Source: Chrysomallon squamiferum (lineage: Eukaryota; Mollusca; Gastropoda; Neomphalida; Peltospiridae). Taken from it: 64,000 bases of DNA. The stretch spans positions 18,715,810-18,779,809 of the forward strand of contig CM022673.1 of the NCBI GenBank assembly GCA_012295275.1. The letters run 5' to 3'. Position 1 is the first letter of the stretch; every line of letters begins with the position of its first letter. Under the pieces are notes generated by a model that was not told the DNA's origin, searched no databases, and saw nothing but the letters and a program-made list of their open reading frames with translations. Both the position numbers and the translations under genes were made by a program. Shown piece by piece: positions 29,542 to 41,336 of this stretch.

Positions 29542-30570
29542 AGTGCGTGAGTGTATATATGTGTGTGGGTGTGTGTATGTGTGTTGTATACGTGTTCAAA
29601 GTTGAATGTTAAAAGACAAAGACAAGTCTCATTAGTTAATAACGTTGACAAAACTCTGGAGACCCCGCGTTATTTCATTTTTCCCATTAAACACCATCAT
29701 TTCCTGAAGTATATCGTCTTTCATCTGAAACGAATCACATGTGATCTACGAGACTTCAGTTCTAATTACTTTTACGTACAAGTGAACAACCCTTTAGTTT
29801 CATCTCCTTACAAGTAAAATTAATCTGCTTATAATGAAAAATTGGTAGTCCTGTGTTTGTTAAAAACATTCTGTGAAGGAGAATATTTGTATTTTAGTAA
29901 TGCACGTTCTTTACACAAGTCGACGTATTAACGTCACTTCCATATTTAGAGCTTTATAGTCCTGATGTTACTGTAAAGTTAAAGAGCCTTGAACACAGCA
30001 ACAAGTTCCTCTGCCTCAGCTGATGGACAGCACCAAACGCAGATCTTGTGAACGACGTGAGACTATTTTCCCCAGTTCGTTCCTTCACAGCACGACGCCG
30101 CGACATCACGTGTTTTGATTTTCGGCGAGGTCTCTGACTAACGAGGCATGCGACCACCACCGACAACTTGCAAATTACAAATCCCAAATTAGACTGACAA
30201 ATATATATTGGCGGTTTTATTTATTTATTTAATCATTTATTTATTTATTTATTTATTCATTCATTCATTTATTCATTCATTCATTTTTTATTTAATTTAA
30301 TTTAATTTCTATTTATTTATTATTATTAGTAGTAGTAGTAGTAGTATTATTATTATTGTACATTTTGTATGTCTCACTGTAGTCAATGAAAGAGTGAAGT
30401 AGAAAATATTTCGCTGAATAGATTGATAACTGGAAGGATGGATGGAGAGACTGACGGAATGATGGATGATTGACGCTTGGATGAGTTTACTATCTTTTGC
30501 TTTTAAACGACATGTTTTACCACGAACGAAGAGTGGTAGCAATGTAACACTGAATGTGTGAAATTCATCA
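24240..30570. other. AT-rich intergenic DNA, no gene supported
   Basis: Contains a CA run at 26187-26236, a GT run at 29492-29534, and a less AT-rich patch at 29960-30190 with one small basic open frame (listed separately). Nothing else is supported. Confidence 0.5.
29954..30187 (-). CDS. hypothetical basic small ORF with signal-like start
   Basis: A 77-codon frame starting MGFVICKLSVVVACLVSQ, which resembles a short signal peptide, then a strongly basic stretch (RPRRKSK, MSRRRAVK). The region is less AT-rich than its surroundings. No TATA, splice pattern, polyA site or known domain supports it, so chance is a real possibility. Confidence 0.22.
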   Translation of the reverse strand: MGFVICKLSVVVACLVSQRPRRKSKHVMSRRRAVKERTGENSLTSFTRSAFGAVHQLRQRNLLLCSRLFNFTVTSGL

Positions 30571-30576
30571 TTTTTA

Positions 30577-30825
30577 ATGTTTGTGTATGTGTGTATATTT
30601 CTGTATGTGTCTGTGTATGTGTATATGTGTATATTTCTGTATGTGTCTGTGTATGTGTATATGTGTATATTTCTGTATGTGTCTGTGTATGTGTATGTGT
30701 GTATATTTCTGTATGTGTGTATATTTCTGTATGTGTATGTGTCTGTGTATGTGTGTATATTTCTGTATGTGTATGTGTCTGTGTATGTGTGTATATTTCT
30801 GTATGTGTATGTGGGTGTGGAGTTC
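30577..30825. repeat. GT/AT-rich minisatellite (TGTATATTTC units)
   Basis: Higher-order array of TGTATGTGTCTGTGTATGTG plus TATATTTC segments, with unit lengths near 36-48 bp. All three frames stay open, which is why several overlapping ORFs appear here. Confidence 0.9.
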
Positions 30826-31079
30826 CGTGCTTGTTGGTCTGTTATTATCTGAAAAATAAAATGTCACGATCACTCACTTCTCTTCTAATAAGTCTTAATT
30901 ATGATATTTCACATTTAAGTAGCAAAACCATCAGTAAAGATGTGTTTTCTCTGTACAGTCAAGAATCACCAATTGTTGTAGTACGCAACTCCAGCAACTT
31001 GAGTTTAACTCTATCATTTAGATATCTGTTTAATTGTATCATTCATTTTTTTACTGCATCACTTAGTTATCTGTTTAAC

Positions 31080-31545
31080 TTACTTATGTCATAACTATAT
31101 CACTTAGTTATTTGTTAACTATATCACTTAGTTATCTGTTATCTATATCACTTAGTTATTTGATTAACTATGTCACTAAGTTATTTGTTAACTACATCAC
31201 TAAATTATTTGTTAACTATATTATAATTTATTTGTAAACTATATCATAAGTTATTTGTTAACTATATTACTAAGTTATTTGTTAACTATATCACTAAGTA
31301 ATGTGTTAACTATATCACTAAGTAATGTGTTAACTATATTACTAAGTAATGTGTTAACTATATCACTAAGTAATGTGTTAACTATATTATTAAGTAATGT
31401 GTTAATTATATTACAAAGTAATGTGTTAATTATATTATTAAGTAATTTGTTAACTATATTACTAAATAATGTGTTAACTATATCACTAAGTAATGTGTTA
31501 ACTATATCACTAAGTAATGTGTTAACTATATCACGTAGATATTTT
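31080..31545. repeat. 23-25 bp minisatellite (TTAACTATATCACTAAGTAA)
   Basis: About 19 imperfect copies of a 23-25 bp unit. The Leu/Ser/Asn-rich 115-codon frame across it is repeat translation. Confidence 0.9.
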
Positions 31546-31599
31546 ACGATGGCTCCTAGCAGTCACACAAACAAACAGGAAGATATCAAAGCGTTAATG

Positions 31600-32291
31600 T
31601 GAAACACAATTATTTGTTTTAAAAAGCATTACAACCATTTATTACTTTTGAAAATGGTAAGTATCGAGGCAGTCAAGGCGCTCCTGAATGTGACCCATAT
31701 GTGATTTATTGTACTTTATTTTTTTTTTTCTGCGCAGTGTTAGAGAGTAAGAGACACCTAATCATTTAGACATATTGCATTATACAACCCTTTCTAGAAA
31801 AACACTGATAAAAAAATATGGAATAAAGTGTTCGCAAAATCCTCTACAGTTCAGAACTTGAAATCTAAATGAACGGGTGTGATAACGTTACAATAAATCG
31901 TGCTGAATGAACGCGCCATTTTAAACCACACTTCATTAGACTGCGTCGATGTCTAATTCGTCTGGGAATCCAATATCGGAGTTTACAGATAAAGAAATGA
32001 ATGCTCTATTACACCCGTTTTCTCTTTCTAAAAAAAAAGAAGAAGAAGAAGAAGAGGAAAAATCAATTTGACTTAGCTACGTTTTAAACATGTAAATAAT
32101 TTTGTTAACTCACCAAACAAAACAGCATAATTTAATCTGAGGTAACAAGTATTTCCGAATTATTGTGATATTTATATATATATATATATATATATATTGG
32201 AAATATAGCTCTATGTATTTTTATTGAAAAGAGAAAAATCAATATTTTATTTAATTGTATTTTTTCAACAAACTTCGATGAATGATTAATA

Positions 32292-32334
<43 letters not shown>

Positions 32335-35176
32335 ACACACATTCATTATTCATTTGACATTGCAATGCAGTGAAACATTATTAATTTGTAATACCTCGCA
32401 ATGTTTCCGTTCCCCTTTTCTATAGGCTTTGCCTACATGCATGTGAACATTGATTTTAATAAATTGGCTTCATTTCTATGTTTCATATTGACAACCATAA
32501 ATTAACACTTACTGCCTGTCTCAGTCCCTGGATGAAGTCTCATTCCAGTTTAATGTTAAGAAAGATTTTTTTTTTTCTGTGTTAAAAATACGAATATAAA
32601 GCAATGTTGAATGCAGTTTTAATTCTCAGCCGGCGCCTGTCTCAGACACGTTTCCTGTTATCATTTGCAACACTATTTAGTTTACTTGTATTCTCTGAGC
32701 AGTATTTGTGACATAATAATGTAAGCGACTGTTAAGATACTGCTTTACAGATCTCAGTGAAAATGAGAAGAAGGAAAGAGAAGAATAAATGCTGCATGTA
32801 TTTCGCCTTAAGCAAAGATATAAATAAGCGTGTCATCTCCTGATGATAAACTAATCATGGAACTCGGGGATTTTTTTTTTTTTATAGGGGGGTTTACTAT
32901 TCATATATCGATTACAATTCACATATATCCAGTGAAGATTAAATTTAATCGGAGTGAAATTACAACTAACTTCCTTTAATTTTCATTATAAAGAAATATG
33001 TTTATTTTGACGTTCAAATTTTACCATGGAGTATCAAATTTTTTTTTTTTTTTTTTTTCTAGAACTCTTTACTCGCTGAATCGAGATATTCGAAATTCAT
33101 TTCACTGAAATATTTTAAACATGAAATGTATAGTCAAAGCAACCACCGCTACTCGTATTATTTCTACAAGTAAAACCACTACTACAAATATTAGTAATAC
33201 TGCTACTAGTTCTTCTATTACCATTACTTCTACGATTTCAGCTACTACTATTACAACTGTACCAGCACTATTATTACTACTACTATTGCCACTACTGCTA
33301 CTATTAGAGCGAGACTAGATGGATTAAAAAATGTTTGTAACTATGAAAAAAAAAATCATATCTATTTTAAAATACTGTTTGCTTGAAATGTTGTTAATGT
33401 CATTTGAATTTCTGTAGGTAAATTTTAAAATACATCTTTCTATATCCCCTTCCCTTTAGTTAGCTTTAGTTAATAACAGTTTAGAAGTATGCTGTAGCTA
33501 ATGAGCTATAGTATGGTTAGTAAGCGTACCACGATGTTCATAAATCTATGATGATGTCCAAACTATATCATCTAACCTTCTGCATATCGAGGGGCTACGA
33601 AAATGATCTGTAAATGAGTTGATTATTTACAGAAATTCATTCTCTTTAAGTCAACGAAAATGATGTCATTAGCAAAAACATTACGTATTGTGACGCAATA
33701 ATAACTTCCGGGCAACATAATGCAAAAATCCGATACCGTATTAAATATTTTCTATATATATAAAGTATATATCTATCAAAAACATGCTCTAAGCCAGATA
33801 TCTAACTGACTGAAAGAGGGAGTTTTTTTTTATAATGGAACAGTATTATGAATTCCTCCGAAAACGTCGTGACTTACGAAAACCTGCGATGATCTACAAT
33901 AATGAAGATTACGTCATGGTTGTCCAAAAATAGGAATTAATGCAACGTCTGAGGTATGTACAGATAATATTTGTTTCTCAGTATATTACAGTCATTAATG
34001 TTTTCTCAAAATATATGAATATATTTTTTTCTTCACTTTATTTTTATTATAGATATTATAGATATTAAAAAAATAATAATAATAAAATAAAATTCTGTAC
34101 CTCGCATTGTGGGGCATGTAAATTGTGCATTATGAAACTAGCATTAAAGGTGGTGATCTTAGAGTATATACGAGTACATACATTCCGCATATGAATGCTA
34201 ATAGTTTATAATTTAAAACTTTCTTATTGGGTATGTAAAACAATTTTCCTAGAAAGAAATACGATTAGTATCTTTAGTATGAAAAGAGTTATCTCCCCTT
34301 TGGTAAAGATCGTAAGAGAAATAAAAAAAAATGAGAGAGATAAGAGAGAGACGGTGATGATACGACTGATGTCTGAACCAACAAAATAACTGGATTATTT
34401 CTCGTCTGTCGACATATTATAAAACAGCATGTGGCTGGTGATAATTAACCACAGTACAAAATATATGAAGCATGAATAAAATTAAATATTAGCAAATGTT
34501 TGAAATCGTTCATTTGTTTATACGTTTCCTCTTCTTCAGCTGTAATAATTTGGTGGAGAGAGTAAATAAACTCCTAACTTCAGAATTATTATTTTATTTG
34601 TTTTGAGCGATCTATTGACGATAATAACAAGTTATGAAAATAATGTAATACTGTTACGAAAAAATTTCAGTACCCTATTTTGTCATTTCATAGCTTCTAA
34701 TAAACTGACCAGCTTTATAAATTATTTCTTCGCTGCCCCAAAAAATTATGTTCTATTTTTATTTTTGTGCTTGTATTTTAATTGTTAAGCTAAAGAAAAT
34801 AAATAAAGAAAGAAAGAAAATACAATAAAGAAAAAATATCAAGACAACTGGACTTATGTTTGCTGAGACGGTTATATTAAAATATAAATGTAAATGTAAA
34901 TGAAATGTATTTGACGGTGCTGAAATATTTGTCGTTAATGTTGCTACTACCATTATTATTACAATTACTACTATTATTAATATTATTACTACTACTACTG
35001 TTGCTGCTGCTACGAGTTAGTCAATCATGCTAGACACAATTATGTAAAAAAAAAAAAAACCTTTATTAAGTACATGGATTTGTTATTTTTTCCCACTGTC
35101 TTTTATTTCTATATTTTTTATTATGATTTGTGGATTTTACTGATACGAATATATCATTATACAGATAGGGGTTTTC

Positions 35177-35229
<53 letters not shown>

Positions 35230-35900
35230 TAATTAATTAATTAATTAAGTATTATGTAAGCGGTATCTGATTGCTTTTTATTACCTCGTGCATAAATCTT
35301 TTTTTATTATTTATTTTATTTTTATTTTTTACTTTTTTTTTAACTTTTTTTTTTTTTTTTTTTTTTTTTTTGTATATAAAATTGCTCTGCGTATTTCGTA
35401 GTTATACTGATTTACAGTTAAACTTCCTAATAAAACAATTAAAACTGACTCTAAGTGTAACCAAAGTAACACTTTAATACAGGTCTCCAATTGTCATGCA
35501 AAGAAAATCATACAAATGAATTGTTGTTAGATGTTTTAAGTCGAATATTAAAAGGATGAAGTAACAAAACAACTTTTAATATTTGACACAGTTACCATTT
35601 CCTTAACTGGAGGTGAAATTTAAATAAAAAAAAAAAAAAAAAAAGACAGTGGGAGGAAAATAACAAATCCATGTATTTACTAAAGATATTTTACAAAATT
35701 TGTGGTTTTCGTCTAGCATGGTTAAATAACTCGTATCAAACTGAGTTCACATAACTGCCCTTTTTAATCGTTTTAATTATGTTTTAAATGTTTCCTCTGC
35801 GATTTTCCTTAATATCTCGGACTATGCCAAGAGATAATCAGCTACTTTTTGTTGCGTAATCACAATGCAGGGAAGCTAGAACCATGCCGCGTCGACGATT
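31600..35900. other. AT-rich intergenic DNA
   Basis: No supported gene apart from one short frame at 33835. Holds a CA run (32297-32330), poly-T runs, an ACT/ATT-rich stretch at 33160-33310 and AAT repeats at 35180-35230. Confidence 0.5.
33835..33933 (+). CDS. hypothetical 32-residue ORF
   Basis: ATG to TAG, beginning MEQYYEFLRKRRDLRKP. Charged and with balanced codon use, unlike the surrounding AT-rich DNA. A TATATAAAG lies about 75 nt upstream. No homologue is recognised, and it could be one exon of something larger or chance. Confidence 0.2.
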   Translation: MEQYYEFLRKRRDLRKPAMIYNNEDYVMVVQK

Positions 35901-35909
35901 TTATACCTG

Positions 35910-35917
35910 TATAAAAG
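35910..35917 (+). promoter_or_regulatory. TATA box of Gly/His gene 1
   Basis: TATAAAAG within TATAAAAGAAGAAAC, about 62 nt upstream of the ATG. The same TATAAAAGAAGAAA string occurs at 43540 before the paralogous gene. Confidence 0.8.
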
Positions 35918-35971
35918 AAGAAACCATTTCAAGTTTTCTTCAGATCCATTTTGCTTTACATCAGGCTGAAA

Positions 35972-36826
35972 ATGAAATACATCAGTCTACTCAGTCTGGC
36001 CATCATGTGTGAGTACGTTTATCTCAGTTTATTCTAACAACATCGCATTCTACGAAATAATCTGGTGTCGATAATTAAAAGTACCAGTAAAAACTTTTAA
36101 TTTCTGATCCAAGAAATGTATGATGTTCTAATCTGAACTCTTTCAGTACAATTATATTAACGCATTAATCATGATTTAATTAAGCGAATAATCTTAGAAT
36201 TAAAATTTTAACGTTTTTGAAATACAGTAAATGATAACACACATACTGTAATAAACCTTTCTTCAGAGATTGCAGTAGAGATGTATGTACATTTCATGCT
36301 TAAAGAGTATTCTTACAGTCCATTTTGTACTGAATATTTTGTTGTAGCCATCGTAATTATGGACATGGTTAGTGCTCATTTGGGAAGCAGTGGCCATGGA
36401 GGGCGGGGTGGTCACGGTGGGAGTGTGGGGAGGGGTCATGGTGGCTACGGTGGATATGGAGGTCACGGTGGACATGGTGGCTACGGTGGTCGTGGAGGTC
36501 ATGCTGGAAGACATGGAGGCCACGGTGCTAATGGACATAAAGGTAGTGGTCACGGTGGACATGGAAGTCGCGGTGGACATGGAGGTCATGGAGGTCATGG
36601 AGGTCACGGCGGAACTGGACACGGTGGACATGGAAGACATGGAGGTCATGGAGGTCACGGCGGAACTGGACACGGTGGACATGGAAGACATGGAGGTCAT
36701 GGAGGTCACGGCGGAACTGGACACGGTGGACATGGAGGACATGGAGGTCATGGAGGTCATGGAGGTCACGGCAGAACTGGACACGGTGGACATGGAAGAC
36801 ATGGAGGTCATGGAAGTCGCGGTTAA
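35972..36826 (+). CDS. Gly/His-rich secreted structural protein 1
   Basis: Coding exons 35972-36008 and 36348-36826 join in phase 1 to give 171 residues. The signal peptide spans both exons (MKYISLLSLAIM, then VIMDMVSA) and the mature chain starts HLGSSGHGG. The rest is almost all Gly and His with some Arg, Tyr, Thr and Ser, built of GGHGGHGG and a GTGHGGHGRHGGHGGHG motif repeated four times. A stop (TAA) at 36824 precedes an intron, and a non-coding last exon starts at 36917. Gly/His proteins are known from Glycera (multi-tasking protein) and Nereis jaws, where His binds Cu or Zn and sets the matrix. That role here is inference. Other His-Gly secreted proteins (cuticle, byssus, beak) are alternatives. 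Confidence 0.85.
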
Positions 36827-36916
36827 AAAAAGGTAAAAAAAATAAAAAAAAAAAGTAAAAACAAATTTCTGTATTGCTAAATTATGAAAATATTCACCAT
36901 TTTTCTTCTCTTTCAG

Positions 36917-37135
36917 ACCGACAGTAATTTTCATGATATTTCGAAATTCACTGACTTTGCGGTCGTTGATTTCATCGCTTGGAGCTGGTCTTCGCAAAGA
37001 TGTCATCACTACGTTTCTTTTTGTGACCGCTGCAGTGGCAGCCATTGTTCTTTTGTGATGCTGTTTAAAGTGTTTTTGCATTAATTTCTATTATGAAAGT
37101 ATGTGAAAGTGAATAAAAGCTGGATTTTAAGTCTG
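36917..37135 (+). other. 3' UTR exon and polyA signal of Gly/His gene 1
   Basis: Acceptor ctctttcag at 36916, after the donor aaaag|gtaaaa at 36832 just behind the stop codon. AATAAA at 37112-37117. Having the last intron only a few nucleotides after the stop is shared with gene 2. Confidence 0.75.
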
Positions 37136-37139
37136 TTAT

Positions 37140-37413
37140 TACTTCATTTTTATGGTTATTTCTTCTTTTTTTCTTCTTGTTTTTATTTATTAATTATTAT
37201 TATAATTATATATATATATTCGTGAGCTTTAGTTCAGTATTAAGGTCGCAGGATTAATCTTGATTACTCGTACTATTTTTCGCTATAGGTAATGTCATAT
37301 AACAATGTTAACAAAACAGTATTTTGAACTTTCTTGACTCTAGAAAGCGTACTAGTGCTAGACGTTTAGTGATTCAATGAATTATCATTCTGTTTATCTA
37401 TCTATCTACCTAT

Positions 37414-37448
<35 letters not shown>

Positions 37449-37864
37449 TTTTTGTTTTTATTCTGATTAAGCTAATACGCTTAATAATAAACTGTCAGAC
37501 TTCCTTTGCTGGTGATCACAATTAATTACACAATAATCTGCTTTTAACAAATATACATAGAGGTATTTTATATATGTTTAAATAATATGTTAATATAAAA
37601 CAGATATATGTGACATAAAATCTATATTAACACAATCGATTGTGTTGCAGTATTTTTCTGTAAATGAATCATCTTAAAAGAAATAACTTTGTTATGAAAT
37701 GAATTTGAAAATAAATAAATAAGTAAACAATTAAAAGTAATTTAGTAATCTACCATAATGAAATTTATTTGGTCTAAAATACAAGTTATACATATACCTT
37801 CTCACAAATACATTACTACGACTATTACTACAGCTAATACTACAACTACTACTACTATTATTAA

Positions 37865-37896
<32 letters not shown>

Positions 37897-38920
37897 ACAG
37901 TAGTATTAAAACTATTATTATTATTATTATCATTTATTTTTAATTTTTTAATTTTTTTCAGATAGCTGACAAATAAAACATGTAACAATTTCGATGGATA
38001 ACACTTAGTTACCAGAAAGATTATTTTGTCAAAAGACGTCATGTTTTACATAATATATGTTTTGATATCACGTCAGCAGGTTTGTAAGCAATTTTATAAA
38101 TGTTGCAACATTTTCGTGCACAAGACATGTATGTATGTGTTTATTTATAATGTATTTTGTTTAGGGTAAAAAACTGGTTACCGACTTAAGTTATCGGCAT
38201 TTGTGTGTAAAGATAAAAATGACCCGGTTCACGAAGGATATGCCGAGCTATACTGGGCTATTGTGAGCAGGACAAAGCTTCTGTTTTTTTGTTTTTTTTA
38301 AAGACAGTAACCAGATATTTCTTTTATCTGCAATCGTAAATAATACAATAAATAAACGAAATTAGAAGCTTTATTTCTCACGTTCACCGCTCTTGACAGA
38401 TTCACACATATTTATTTATAACAAAATAGCTGTTCAATAACAACAGTTTATTTGTTATGTTTTTAATGAAACTTTTATGATTTAAACCAGATATTATACA
38501 CTAACTATCATCAAAAGCATAACAAGTAATTTATCGAAGTAAATACAGTTCCGTCACAAAACGTTATTCGTGTATTTTTGGTCAGTGCAGCAAAAACCTG
38601 AAATTTATCTAGTCATCACTGACCAAAAATATATGTATTACTTTATATATATATATATATATATAGTGTCTGTATACATGCATTTGTATGTATGTTAGCT
38701 AAATGTTTTTCTAAGTGTTTGCATGTATATGAGTTTATGTGTCTGCCTTAAATTAAAATGGATAGAAAACAGAAAAACAACGCCGCATAATCGCTTTTTG
38801 TTTCATGGGATAATTTTGGTTAAAATTACAAATAAATAAATAAATAAAAATTAATAACAATTTTTATTTAAATACTTTAATTAACCTCTCTACATACAAT
38901 TATATAATTCTTTGTTTATA
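37140..38920. other. intergenic DNA
   Basis: No gene seen. Holds a TTTA run (37405-37450) and ACT/AGT repeats (37815-37930). Nothing else stands out. Confidence 0.55.
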
Positions 38921-39649
38921 CAGTAGTGCTCCAACTTACGAGACTTCCAGTTACGTGCAGTCACCGGTCGATTTTTTGCTTTGAGTTGCGTGCCAAAATC
39001 CGAGTTACCAGCGAGCTTCAGATACGCCGCCGCTAGTTGGCGCAACGAACAACAAAACATCCGCCCAGCATCCCGCGTCTCTCTTGTTTGCTTCATGTGA
39101 TTATTTCGCCGTGGAAGCATCTCTGTTGTGTTGTGCTCGGGTTTCGGGCAGCTTTTTTGCCAAATTTCCATGGATCCATGACCTTGGATCCTAAGAAAAT
39201 GAGTGCAAAGGATAGTGCTGAGAAGAAGAAGCGGATGATGTTCACTGAATTAAAGCATGAAATCATAGAAAAACATGGCTAGGCATTATGAGTATAGTAG
39301 TTTTACGATATGTACCATTCTGAAGCAGAAGGAGTCGATAAAGGCTATAACTCTAACCAAAGGCGTCAAAATAATTTCTAAGCTGCGGACCTCGGTCCAT
39401 GAAATGATGGAGAAACCCTAACCCTGTACACTTTACAAAACCAATTTATTTCTTTTCATTCTCTTTTATTTTGTTTTTATTCAATATTTGTCATCTATGC
39501 ATACATTTTTTTATTATTATTTGGGGTGCTGGAATGGATTAATAGTATTTCAATTAATTTCATTTGGTAAAATAGATTTGATATACGAGCAAATTGAGTT
39601 ACGTGCTCGGTCACGGAACGAATTAAACTCGTAAGACGAGGTACCGCTG
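38921..39649 (+). mobile_element. decayed Tigger/pogo-type DNA transposon
   Basis: A 729-bp element flanked by TA. The left end starts CAGTAGTGCTCCAACTTACG; the right end reads, inverted, CAGCGGTACCTCGTCTTACG. Inside, at 39199-39279, a frame reads MSAKDSAEKKKRMMFTELKH and then EIIEKHG before a stop. Further on come fragments such as LKQKESIKA and SKLRTSVHEMMEK in shifted frames. These match the N-terminal DNA-binding part of Tigger/pogo transposases as I remember them. The catalytic DDE region is absent, so this is an internally deleted, inactive copy. TA target and terminal similarity are seen; family placement is from memory of the motif. Confidence 0.8.
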
Positions 39650-39654
39650 TATAT

Positions 39655-39788
39655 ATATGGTATCTTTATATATGCATTTGAACCTACGTGACTGTATGTG
39701 TATATGTGTTTGTTTCTGTGTGTTTGCATATATATGAGTTTATATGTATGCCTGTGCGCACATTTGTATTTTGTTTCGTGCACATATG

Positions 39789-39826
<38 letters not shown>

Positions 39827-40155
39827 TTTCAGCGTTTGTGAGCTTTTGTATGTTGATTGCATATGTAACTTTTATTTTGGGAAGAATTTAAAGTTTACAG
39901 TTTGAATGCAGGTGACAACTACACGAAACCAAAGTAAAATAATATTCACATTTTTATATAAAAATTAAAAATTGTTGTTTGCTTGTTGGTTTGTTTGTTT
40001 GTTTGTTTGTTTGTTTTAATTTGTTCAAATACTGTAGTGGCAGACTTTACTCCAAAACGAGTTAGTAACGACGTATGTAGCTGATGCTGAACAAAAAATT
40101 ATATAATGATATCTGGTCAGGTTGTTTAGATTTGTTAATTAATGTATTTGAAACA

Positions 40156-40205
<50 letters not shown>

Positions 40206-40340
40206 TTAGTTATTTTAACAAAAAGTATCCTATCAGACAAGGAGGGATTTTGCGGCCTTGTTCGCCTATTTTCTATCATTTTAATCTAAGTGTAAGTAAG
40301 CAATGCAATCAGAACACGTTTATCTTTCTCTCGTATTTTC
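39655..40340. other. intergenic DNA
   Basis: Contains TA, TTTG and TTTA short repeats (TTTA at 40160-40207). No gene is seen. Confidence 0.55.
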
Positions 40341-40352
40341 TTAGATCTGAAC

Positions 40353-40709
40353 ATGGGAGGTTCTGGATCAAAATCCGAAAAGGATAAAAACTCTAGCGAC
40401 TCATCTCAGATTGAAGAAGCTCACCATCACCATAATCATAGAAAACGTCGTCAGAGTACTGTGTCCACAGGCTGTGAAAATAAAAAACATTCACAGTGTC
40501 AAGAAAGTGGTTCAAAGATGCACGAACGACGTCTAAGTCAATCAAAAAGTCACGAGCGGCACGGAAGTACGCCAAAAATTAGCGAACGACGTGCAAGTCA
40601 GTCAAAAAGTCACGAACGACGTGCAAGTCAGTCAAAAAGTCACGAACGACGTGCAAGTCAGTCAAAAAGTCACGAACGACGTGCAAGTATTTCTAAGAAT
40701 AAAACATGA
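40353..40709 (+). CDS. Met-Gly (myristoylation-type) protein with RRAS decapeptide repeats
   Basis: A 118-residue frame opening MGGSGSKSEKDK, which fits the N-myristoylation pattern (Gly2, small residue at 6). Next come a Ser/Asp-rich stretch, a His cluster (AHHHHNHRKRRQS), two cysteines and a C-terminal repeat of ten residues, about five tandem copies of HERRASQSKS. The RRAS core is a textbook PKA-type phosphorylation site. The chain is strongly basic and probably disordered. An acceptor (tattttcttag) lies 8 nt before the ATG, so a 5' UTR exon is likely upstream; AATAAA follows at 40824. Basic, Ser-rich, lipid-anchored layout recalls MARCKS-type membrane proteins, but I recognise no family member. 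Confidence 0.7.
   Translation: MGGSGSKSEKDKNSSDSSQIEEAHHHHNHRKRRQSTVSTGCENKKHSQCQESGSKMHERRLSQSKSHERHGSTPKISERRASQSKSHERRASQSKSHERRASQSKSHERRASISKNKT
40591..40687 (+). repeat. 30-bp coding minisatellite
   Basis: Three nearly perfect copies of a 30-bp unit (core cgaacgacgtgcaagtcagt), preceded by more diverged copies from about 40515. The period is a multiple of three, so the reading frame is kept. Confidence 0.9.
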
Positions 40710-41274
40710 AAGTTCGTCAAAGAATCATGGACAAAATAAAAATATAGCGAGCCCTTCATCTTTTAAGTGTTTATTAACTAATAGTGATGTTTTTGTCTCA
40801 TAGGCACAGAGATAAACAAAGCAAATAAAGACGCGTTTATTATACGATACTAACATGTTGTGATGCACGACAGTCCTTTAGCAATGGTTATCGTGTGAGA
40901 TTATTTTATGTGAATAATAGTTTATGGTTACGGTGTGACATAACCGTAAAAGAGGAAATAACGTATTTTTAAATTCAGTTTTTTCATTTGTTTGTTTGTT
41001 TATTTTTATTTTACTTCATAAGAAAGTTATTTGTTTTAAAATAAGTCTTCGTGATTGTGTTATCTTCTTCTATCTTTTTCTCTTAATCTTTGTTAAATAT
41101 AGATTTTATGATGCATATGTATCTGTTGTTTACTAACATATCATTTAAAAATATGTAAAATATTTCTACATATATCTTTGTTAAATACAAATTTTTAAAA
41201 TTATGTTGTTAATTTTCTTGTTGTAAATATGATATCCTATGTTTTGAATTTTTCATATGATAAAACATTAGTAG

Positions 41275-41336
<62 letters not shown>

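Noticed and set aside
30558-31602. Overlapping long open frames rich in Cys/Val/Tyr/His and Leu/Ser/Asn
   Set aside because: They lie on GT/AT minisatellites that stay open in several frames and have no start context, splice sites or domains.
36263-37081. 272-codon minus-strand frame rich in Met-Ser-Thr (SMTSMSSMSTVSS)
   Set aside because: Antisense shadow of the Gly/His gene 1 repeat; the plus strand has the signal exon, splice sites and polyA signal.
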